A DNA stretch of 5,939 nt from Chitinophagaceae bacterium (GTDB lineage Bacteria; Bacteroidota; Bacteroidia; Chitinophagales; Chitinophagaceae): NCBI GenBank assembly GCA_016721385.1, contig JADKIE010000007.1, forward strand, positions 1 through 5,939, given 5' to 3'. Both the position numbers and the translations under genes were made by a program. Below are positions 1 to 5,939 of the stretch, one piece after another. Each line of letters begins with the position of its first letter. Positions within the stretch are counted from its first letter, which is position 1. The notes under the pieces are model-generated. The model was not told where the DNA came from and did no database searches. It was given only the letters and a program-made list of their open reading frames with translations.

Positions 1-1214
1 GTGTATTTATTTTAAACATGTTTATTGCACAACTTTTTGGTGCCAACCTATATGGCCATTTATTCTTTTTTATTAATGCCTTGGCATTTGTTTTGTTGGG
101 GGTAGGTTTTAGTTTAGATTCCGGCTTAGCATTCTTTACTGCTAAAAATCAACTTAATTCTTCAGGGGCCGTAACATTGGCTTTTTTTTGGGCAATTATA
201 GCTGCATTAATAGCTATGTTATTTTTTGCAATGTTTAAGCAGCAAATAAATATAACAGCAGGCAATAACTATTTAGTGTATTGCTTTATGTATATAGCAG
301 GAATGTTGTTGTTAACTTTTTTTACAGCACTTTTTTCGGCAAAACATCATTATATAGTACCAAATATTACGGTAACTATCATTAATGGTATTTTATGTGT
401 TCTGGTTTTTGTGCTAAAAACAAATTTCGAAAAATTCACTTTTTATTTTTTTACGGCTGTGCTGGTACAAGGCTTTGTTATTGGTATTTGTTATTTAATC
501 ATGTTTTCAAAATTGTTTAAACTAACTTTTTTGAGTAGGGCAGAGTTTATGCCAATTTTAAAATACTCCGCAATGGCTTTTGCAGGTAATATCATTTTCT
601 TTTTAGTGTACAGGGTAGATTATTGGTTTGTAAATTATTTTATTGCGGATAAAGGCCAACTGGGCAATTATATACAAGTATCTAAAGTGGGACAAATGTT
701 TTTAATTGTGCCCGGCATAATTGCAACAACAGTATTTTCGGTAACAGCCGAGGGTAAAAAAGAAGCAATGCCTCAAAAAGTGGTGCAATTAAGCAAAATT
801 ATTTTTGTAATGGTGTTACTGCTTTGTATACCATTAATTATTGGTGGTAAATGGCTTTTTCCTTTTTTGTTTGGGCCATCTTTTACAGACATGTATAAAC
901 CCTTGTTATTTTTAGTGCCGGGAGTTGTTACCTTGGCTTGTTTATTTCCATACACTGCATATTATTCCGGCATAAATAAAATGCACATAAATATATACGG
1001 GGCATTTGTTGCTTTAATAATTATTGTGTTGTTTAATTTAATTTTAATCCCTTTATTTGGGATTAACGGATCTGCAATGGCAAGTAGCATAGGCTATATC
1101 ACTTATTACATTTATTTTATGTTTACCTTTAAAAAGCAAAATGTAAATTTAAAAAGCGCCTTACCGTTGCTTAAAAAGGAGGATTTTAATTTTATTAAAA
1201 CAATGTTTAAATAA
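1..1214 (+). CDS. Polysaccharide (lipid-linked oligosaccharide) flippase, Wzx/MVF-MATE-like, 5' partial
   Basis: A multi-pass inner-membrane protein predicted to flip undecaprenyl-linked sugar units to the periplasmic face for surface polysaccharide assembly. The reading frame is open from base 3 with no stop before the ATG at 18, so that ATG is probably internal and a short N-terminal piece (roughly the first half-helix) lies outside the window. From M18 there are 398 residues; the family usually has about 420-480. The visible protein is almost wholly hydrophobic helices separated by short polar loops. Family-like landmarks, numbered from M18, are LDSGL at about 33-37 after the first helix, RVDYWF near 199-204 opening the second half, and the GINGSAMASS loop near 350-359 before the last helix, followed by a lysine-rich cytoplasmic tail. 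It is the only gene here with no sign of a frame break. It ends 9 nt before the methyltransferase ATG, so the two are probably co-transcribed. The substrate cannot be read from the sequence. Confidence 0.88.
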   Translation, partial: VFILNMFIAQLFGANLYGHLFFFINALAFVLLGVGFSLDSGLAFFTAKNQLNSSGAVTLAFFWAIIAALIAMLFFAMFKQQINITAGNNYLVYCFMYIAGMLLLTFFTALFSAKHHYIVPNITVTIINGILCVLVFVLKTNFEKFTFYFFTAVLVQGFVIGICYLIMFSKLFKLTFLSRAEFMPILKYSAMAFAGNIIFFLVYRVDYWFVNYFIADKGQLGNYIQVSKVGQMFLIVPGIIATTVFSVTAEGKKEAMPQKVVQLSKIIFVMVLLLCIPLIIGGKWLFPFLFGPSFTDMYKPLLFLVPGVVTLACLFPYTAYYSGINKMHINIYGAFVALIIIVLFNLILIPLFGINGSAMASSIGYITYYIYFMFTFKKQNVNLKSALPLLKKEDFNFIKTMFK

Positions 1215-1223
1215 CCGCAGTTG

Positions 1224-1927
1224 ATGAATTTTGAAGAAATATACACAAATGGCGAATATTTAAATAAGAACCCAACTTGGGATGCTGAAGATGCCGTTTG
1301 GAAAGCCGAGATGGTAAAAAAAATTATCAAAAAAAATACATCTTCTATAGAAAGCATAGTAGAGGTAGGCTGCGGCTCGGGAGCAATTTTAGCTCATTTA
1401 CAAAAAACTTTTACTGATGTTAATTTTAGTGGTTTTGACATATCTCCACAAGGTATTGCCATAGCTAAAAGGTGTGCCAATGATAAGCTTTCATTTTATA
1501 ATCAGGATTATATAAATGAACGTACCATCACTACAGATATTTTATTGGTTATTGATGTAATTGAACATGTACCCGATTTTTTATACTTTTTAAATAGGCT
1601 TAAAAGAGAAAAGCAAATCTTTTGTGTTTCATATTCCGTTAGATGTTAGTTGTCGTACCGTTTTAAAAACCTCATATTAATTTACAACAACGTAATACTG
1701 TTGGCCATATTCATTATTTTACCGAGGAAAACGTTTGGTGGACCTTACAAGATTGTGGCTATACCATAAAAGATTGGCATTATACCAAGCCCAAAATTGA
1801 TTTTGTAAAGCCTGCATCCACTAAAAATCGGATAAAAAAAATACTCCGAAATTTATCTTACAGTATTTCAAAAAAATGGAGTGTAAAACTTTGGGGTGGA
1901 TATTCACTGTTAATATTTGCCGAATAG
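1224..1927 (+). CDS. Class I SAM-dependent methyltransferase, read in three frames (two frameshifts)
   Basis: Predicted to transfer a methyl group from S-adenosylmethionine, probably to a sugar or glycan intermediate given its neighbours. Motif I is VEVGCGSG at about residues 46-53, the post-I acidic loop is GFDIS at 70-74, and the motif II/III stretch is IDVIEHV at 110-116, all typical of the Methyltransf_11/23 group. Read literally the protein stops at 1649 after about 141 residues. Coding continues in a second frame from about 1606 (key residues FHIPLDVSCRTVLK) and in a third from 1670 (HINLQQ, then GHIHYFTEENVW, DCGYTIKDWHY) to the TAG at 1925-1927. One surplus A in the run at 1602-1605 and one in 1665-1669 would join all three into about 234 residues, the usual family size. 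The ATG at 1224 is preferred over the adjacent TTG at 1221. It lies 9 nt after the flippase and 3 nt before the glycosyltransferase. The substrate is unknown. Confidence 0.82.
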
Positions 1928-1930
1928 TAT

Positions 1931-3118
1931 ATGCCAAAAATAATAAATAACACTGTTTTAGTTTTACCATCGTGGTATCCAAATAAAACATCTCCTTACG
2001 ATGGCGATTTTATACAGAGGCATGTAAAGGCAATAGCTCTTTATTGCAAGCAATATGTTATATATGTAGTGAAGGATGAAGAGGGTAAAATTACAAAGGA
2101 TACTAAAACGGAGATTTACAAGGATGATAACATTACGGAAGTTATTATTTACTACAAACCGTTACGTACAGGCATATCTGTTATTGATAAATTTTAGCGC
2201 ATTTTAAATATATACGCTTATACAAAGGCAATAGTAAACTTTATTAAAGAAAAGGGTTTGCCAAAGCTGGCACATGTACATGTAGCGTTTAAAGCCGGTA
2301 TTTTGGCCTTGTGGACAAAAAAAAGATGGAAAACCCCTTATATTATTTCAGAGCATTCAACAATATATTTGGAAGAGTCTGATAACAGCCTAATTGATAC
2401 AAGCATTTTTTTTAGGAAAACAACAAGCAGGGTATTAAAAAATGCCAGCCGGCTAACTGTAGTTTCTACTTACCTTGGAAAAGCAATACAAAAGCACTAT
2501 CCATTTGTAAATTATATTACTATCCCTAACGTAGTTGATACTGCCATTTTTGCCTGCAGAAAATCGCACGTGTAATAATTTCATTCATGTATCCAATTTT
2601 ACTCATCAAAAAATATGGATGCAATTATTGGAGCAACACAAATATTAAAGACGGAAGGGGTTCAATTTGTTATTAATTTATACGGCCCGTTAAAGGCAGA
2701 TGTTATAAAAAAGGTTAAAATAGCAAAGGTAGATGATGTGGTTTTATTTAAAGGAGAAGTGGCACAAGTTGAGTTGGCTAAAGCTATGCAGCAATCTACG
2801 GCCCTAATACTTTACTCCAGGTACGAAACTTTTGGATGCGTAATTATTGAAGCAAATGCCTGTGGAATACCAGTAATTGTAAGCGATATTGAGGTTTTTA
2901 AAGAGTTGGTGCAGGATGGCGTAAATGGTTTACTTGTTAAGCAAAATAATAGTGCAGCATTAGCAAATGCACTTAAGAAATTTATCAATAAAAAAATACA
3001 GTTTGATGAACAGATTATTTCCGATTCAATACACAGATATGATTATGATTTTGTAGGGAAGGTGTTTTATGATTTATTTCAGGAATGCTATGGGGAAAGC
3101 GAAGACCACATAACATAA
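1931..3118 (+). CDS. Glycosyltransferase family 4 (GT-B fold), interrupted by an apparent stop and frameshifts
   Basis: Predicted cytoplasmic, membrane-associated retaining glycosyltransferase that adds a sugar from a nucleotide-sugar donor to a growing surface glycan. The N-terminal acceptor domain starts with VLVLPSWYPNK and a DGDFIQRH loop. HVHVAFKAG (about 2273-2299) and SEHSTIY (2348-2368) follow, and the C-terminal donor domain carries the E-x7-E signature in ETFGCVIIE (2825-2851), then NACGIPVIVSD and a DGVNGLLV loop. As written there are three pieces: 1931-2197, a piece in the same frame ending at the TAA 2573-2575, and a piece resuming before 2615. The TAG at 2195-2197 disappears if one T is missing near 2192-2195 and the A run at 2224-2226 is miscounted. 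Indels at about 2547-2551 and 2600-2605 join the rest, with DTAIF-x-PAENRTCNNF and SNFTHQKNMD restored. The repaired length is about 397 residues, normal for the family. The 3-nt gap from the methyltransferase suggests an operon. The sugar and acceptor cannot be inferred. Confidence 0.85.
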
Positions 3119-3127
3119 TCATATTCC

Positions 3128-3135
3128 TAAATTTG
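3128..3135 (+). promoter_or_regulatory. Weak candidate -7 box (TAAATTTG)
   Basis: TAAATTTG fits the Bacteroidota -7 consensus TAnnTTTG and lies just after the glycosyltransferase stop. There is no TTG/TTTG element at the expected distance upstream, and such a short AT-rich match is expected by chance, so this is weaker than the box at 3236. Confidence 0.2.
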
Positions 3136-3141
3136 TAATTG

Positions 3142-3154
3142 GTTATTAAATAAC
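3142..3154. repeat. Short palindrome in the intergenic region
   Basis: GTTATT-A-AATAAC is a perfect inverted repeat about 25 nt after the glycosyltransferase stop. It could be a weak hairpin or an operator-like site. It lacks a GC-rich stem and a directly following T run, so it does not make a convincing intrinsic terminator. The rest of 3119-3235 holds no gene or other structure I can recognise. Confidence 0.25.
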
Positions 3155-3235
3155 GGAAAACAAAATTTTACATATAAAGTTGCGATTCAGCATAATCCGC
3201 ACTAAATGTCTCTCCCAAAAATCCCCAAAATCAAC

Positions 3236-3243
3236 TACCTTTG
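3236..3243 (+). promoter_or_regulatory. Candidate lepA promoter, Bacteroidota -7 box (TACCTTTG)
   Basis: TACCTTTG followed by CA matches the TAnnTTTG -7 consensus described for Bacteroides and Flavobacterium housekeeping sigma factor promoters. It lies 27 nt before the inferred lepA start, which would give a short leader with transcription beginning around 3249-3252. No TTG/TTTG -33 element is seen 17-23 nt upstream, so support rests on the -7 box and its position. It implies that lepA is transcribed independently of the upstream glycan genes. Confidence 0.55.
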
Positions 3244-3257
3244 CATCTCTTTAAAAC

Positions 3258-3265
3258 GAGGAAAG
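3258..3265 (+). promoter_or_regulatory. lepA ribosome-binding site
   Basis: GAGGAAAG contains GAGG, complementary to the 16S rRNA 3' end, 9 nt before the ATA at 3271. This spacing supports translation starting at 3271 and not at the TTG at 3241, which lies inside the putative promoter and upstream of this site. Confidence 0.5.
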
Positions 3266-3270
3266 AATAC

Positions 3271-5054
3271 ATAAAGAATATTAGAAATTTTTGCATTATT
3301 GCCCATATAGACCATGGGAAAAGCACACTGGCCGACAGGCTTTTAGAGCATACTAAAACCATTGGTGTACGTGATATGCAGGCACAGGTTTTGGATGATA
3401 TGGATTTGGAAAGAGAAAAAGGAATTACCATTAAAAGCCATGCCATACAAATAAACTATCCGTTTAAGGGCGAGGAATATATTTTAAACCTGATAGATAC
3501 ACCCGGCCATGTAGATTTTAGTTACGAGGTAAGCCGTGCTTTAGCGGCATGCGAAGGTGCATTGTTATTGGTAGATGCTACACAGGGAATACAAGCTCAA
3601 ACTATATCTAACCTTTATTTGGCTATTGAAAACGATTTGGAAATAATACCCGTTATCAATAAAATTGATATGGATGGGGCAATGATACCCGAGGTAAAAG
3701 ATCAGATTATTGAACTGGTAGGTTGCAAAGAAGAAGATATTTTATTAGCCAGCGGAAAAAGCGGAATTGGTATTGATGAGATTTTGGAGGCCATTGTAAC
3801 TAAAATTCCATCACCAAGCGGAGATGAAAATGCTCCACTCCAAGCCCTAATTTTTGATAGTGTATTTAACTCGTTTAGAGGCATTATTGTTTATTACAGA
3901 ATTTTTAATGGCAGCCTTAAAAAAGGCGATAAGGTTAAGTTTTTTAGTACCGATCAGGAATATTATGCCGATGAAGTAGGTATTTTAAAATTTGGCATGG
4001 AAGCTAAAAACTCTGTTCATTGTGGCGATGTGGGCTATATTATTACAGGCATAAAAAATGCCAAAGAAGTAAAAGTAGGCGATACGCTTACGAATGTTAT
4101 TAACCCATGCACAACCCGTATTGATGGCTTTGAAGATGTAAAACCAATGGTATTTGCCGGTATTTTTCCGGTAGAAACTGATGCATTTGAAGAGTTGAGA
4201 GATTGTATGGAAAAGTTGCAGTTAAACGATGCATCGCTTACGTTTGAGTTAGAAACATCGCAAGCACTTGGTTTTGGTTTCCGTTGCGGCTTTCTTGGGT
4301 TATTACACATGGAAATTATACAAGAACGGTTAGAAAGAGAATTTAACCAAACCGTAATTACTACTGTACCCAATGTAAGTTTTTTAGCGACAACGGTAAA
4401 AGGCGAAAATTGTAGTAAACAATCCTACCGAAATGCCCGACCCTACAAGGATCGATCATATTGATGAGCCATTTATTAAAGCACAGATCATTACCAAACC
4501 AGAGTATATAGGCAATATAATGAACTTGTGTATTGGCAAACGTGGTATGCTTACACACCAGGGCTATCTATCACCAACAAGGGTAGAGCTTAGTTTTGAA
4601 ATGCCGCTAACCGAAATTGTTATTGATTTTTACGATAAATTAAAATCGCAAACAAGAGGCTACGCTTCGTTTGATTATCATCCGATAGATAAACGCCCAA
4701 GCGATATTGTAAAAATGGATATTTTATTGAATGGCGAAAGGGTAGATGCATTGAGTGCATTAATACACCGCAGCAGGGCTCAGCATTTTGGCAGTAAACT
4801 CTGCGAAAAGCTTAAAGAGCTTTTACCTCGTCAGCAATTTCAAATTGCCATACAAGCTGCCATTGGGGCTAAAGTAATTTCCAGAGAAAATATTAGCGCC
4901 ATGCGTAAAGATGTTACCGCTAAATGTTATGGTGGCGATATTAGCCGTAAAACGAAGCTTTTAGAAAAACAAAAGAGGGTAAAGCGAATGAAGCAAATTG
5001 GTAAGTAGAGAGTGCCGCAAGAAGCATTTTGGCCGTGTTAAATTGGACGATTAA
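3271..5054 (+). CDS. lepA: Elongation factor 4 (LepA), ribosomal back-translocase GTPase, frameshifted
   Basis: LepA is a translational GTPase that acts on stalled or misaligned ribosomes and influences initiation and assembly. Numbering from 3271, G1 is AHIDHGKST at 11-19, the switch I region EREKGIT at 47-53, G3 DTPGH at 76-80, G4 NKID at 130-133 and G5 SGKSG at 161-165. The EF-G-like domains and the LepA-specific C-terminal domain (RGYASFDY, NGERVDAL, CYGGDISRK, RMKQIG) follow. The family N-terminus, MKNIRNFCIIAHIDHGK, maps to 3271, where the codon is ATA; no in-frame ATG lies before the P-loop. Literal reading gives two pieces, one ending at 4464 and one from before 4433 to a TAG at 5006-5008. 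Joining them near 4406-4411 restores VVNNPTEMPDPTRIDHID. After the TAG the expected tail VPQEAF-LAVLNLDD can still be read, ending at TAA 5052-5054, if single A/T indels are allowed. The repaired length is about 596 residues, against 599 in E. coli. Identification is certain; the exact start and end are inferred. Confidence 0.95.
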
Positions 5055-5074
5055 TTTTTTTCCAAAACCATTTA

Positions 5075-5939
5075 ATGCAAAAGCACACTATTTTACTTAT
5101 AGCTATCATACTTGTTTATTTAATAAACGGCATTGTTATCATACCCAAACTTTCTATTACATCCGACGAAGGCAGCCATTTAGATTACGGCTTGCGTTTT
5201 ATACAAGGAGACCCTAACCGGTATTTAGCGGAAAAAGATAACAGTAAAATGCCCATTAATGTTTTAAATACCATTCCACGGGTATTTGAGCAATTGAGTA
5301 ATAAAAATCTGCACAAAGCAGATGGAGGAGACGGGGATGTTTTAAATGGTAGATATGTAACCTTATTTTTTTCTGTTTTATCCATCTTACTGATTTTTGT
5401 TTGGGCAAGTGATTTATATGGTAAAAATGCAGGAGTTTTTGCGGCATTTTTATTTAGTTGGTGCCCTAATAATTTAGCTGCTGCTACCTTAACAACAACA
5501 GATGCTTACGCTACATTTTTCTTTACAGCAACTTTATATTGCTTATATAAATGGTGTAAAAGTAGCACCGTTAAAAACTTAGTTTATTTTAGCATTTTTA
5601 TTGCATTATCTCAGTTAGCCAAGCAATCACTTTTTCACCTATACCCATTGTGTGCAATGCTGGTAATTGGTTATGCTTTTTACAAAAAAAGTAAACCTAA
5701 TTATACATCCTTAACTAAAGGGTTGTTGATTTTTGGTGCTATAAATTTTATAATATTAAATGCAGGCTTTTTGTTTAATAAAATGTTTGTACCGTTGGGA
5801 GATTATCACTTTATGAGCAATATGTTTTCACTTCAGGGTAAACCATTTGCCTTCTAAGTTTGCCGTACCATTTAGTAAGATTTTTATTGATGGATTAGAT
5901 ATGGCTAAGTACAACGACCAAATAGGAGGTGGGCATACT
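5075..5939 (+). CDS. Membrane glycosyltransferase of the PMT/ArnT (GT39/GT83-like) type, frameshifted and 3' partial
   Basis: An integral inner-membrane enzyme predicted to use a polyprenyl-phosphate sugar as donor and glycosylate a protein, lipid or glycan on the periplasmic side. Residues 6-25 form the first membrane helix, followed directly by a periplasmic loop with the acidic pair in TSDEGSH (D31, E32), the position of the catalytic/metal-binding DE of this superfamily. The polar loop to about residue 92 (including GRYV) and then alternating helices follow, with the family-like TTTDAY motif at about 140-145. The literal reading stops at a TAA at 5855-5857 after 260 residues. Coding continues in another frame from about 5844 to the window end, with the typical AVPFSKIFIDGLDMAKYND and GGGHT segment. 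Two missing A's in the run at 5840-5842, or one surplus base there, would join the two parts. The start ATG is 20 nt after the reconstructed lepA stop, so read-through transcription from lepA is plausible. Sugar and acceptor are unknown. Confidence 0.8.

Noticed and set aside
773..1357. Minus-strand open frames opposite the flippase end and the methyltransferase start
   Set aside because: They are low-complexity shadows of clearly coding plus-strand sequence, with no recognisable motifs or start signals.
2195..2197. Amber codon recoding or readthrough in the glycosyltransferase
   Set aside because: TAG also ends the methyltransferase at 1925-1927, no recoding signal is visible, and an indel pair explains the site better.
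3119..3235. Rho-independent terminator after the glycosyltransferase
   Set aside because: The only inverted repeat (3142-3154) is AT-only apart from its outer G/C pair and has no following T run.
4401..4415. Programmed ribosomal frameshift in lepA
   Set aside because: There is no canonical slippery heptamer with a downstream structure, lepA is not known to use frameshifting, and similar lesions occur in neighbouring genes.
3231..4558. Several minus-strand open frames within lepA (up to 112 codons)
   Set aside because: They lie antisense to strongly conserved LepA sequence and their translations resemble no protein family I recognise.
5029..5217. A 62-codon gene between lepA and the membrane glycosyltransferase
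   Set aside because: Its first residues (AVLN) are the displaced LepA C-terminus, and the rest overlaps the next gene out of frame.
5185..5447. Minus-strand open frames opposite the last gene
   Set aside because: They are shadows of the plus-strand membrane protein and lack any motif.
5855..5862. TAAGTTTG as a promoter box
   Set aside because: It lies inside conserved coding sequence of the membrane glycosyltransferase and is a chance match in AT-rich DNA.
1..5939. CRISPR array, tRNA/rRNA, insertion sequence or defence/phage system
   Set aside because: No regular repeats, RNA-gene motifs, terminal inverted repeats or transposase/nuclease motifs were seen on either strand.

Overview
The window is AT-rich, plus-strand-only coding DNA from what looks like a member of the Bacteroidota. 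The evidence is the LepA sequence style, the weak or absent Shine-Dalgarno sequences, and a TAnnTTTG-type -7 promoter box (TACCTTTG) just upstream of lepA. No database search was possible, so a more precise placement (for example Chitinophagales or Sphingobacteriales) would be a guess.

Layout: (1) about 1-1214, a polysaccharide/lipid-linked oligosaccharide flippase of the Wzx/MATE-like type, open at its 5' end; (2) 1224-1927, a class I SAM-dependent methyltransferase; (3) 1931-3118, a family 4 (GT-B fold) glycosyltransferase. These three are packed with 9-nt and 3-nt gaps and look like the tail of one surface-glycan operon. (4) 3119-3270, an intergenic stretch with a candidate Bacteroidota promoter and a GAGG ribosome-binding site. 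(5) 3271-5054, lepA (elongation factor 4). (6) 5075 to the window end, an integral-membrane glycosyltransferase of the PMT/ArnT (GT39/GT83-like) type, open at its 3' end.

The dominant unexpected feature is that four of the five genes are broken when read literally. The methyltransferase is split over three frames. The glycosyltransferase is in three pieces. LepA has a mid-gene frameshift, an apparently premature stop and an ATA where its start should be. The last gene stops early although conserved coding sequence continues in another frame. Almost every break can be repaired by adding or removing one or two bases in a short A or T run, and each repair restores family-typical protein sequence. 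Because the same lesion hits the universally conserved lepA, the simplest reading is uncorrected sequencing or assembly error (long-read or pyrosequencing style), with genuine decay or transcriptional slippage as less likely alternatives. Coding features are therefore given as full-length reconstructed spans.

Functionally, genes 1-3 would build, modify and export a cell-surface polysaccharide or glycolipid. The last gene would transfer a sugar from a polyprenyl-phosphate donor on the outer face of the inner membrane. LepA is a translation factor that appears to have its own promoter. I found no CRISPR array, RNA gene, insertion sequence or clearly new system.
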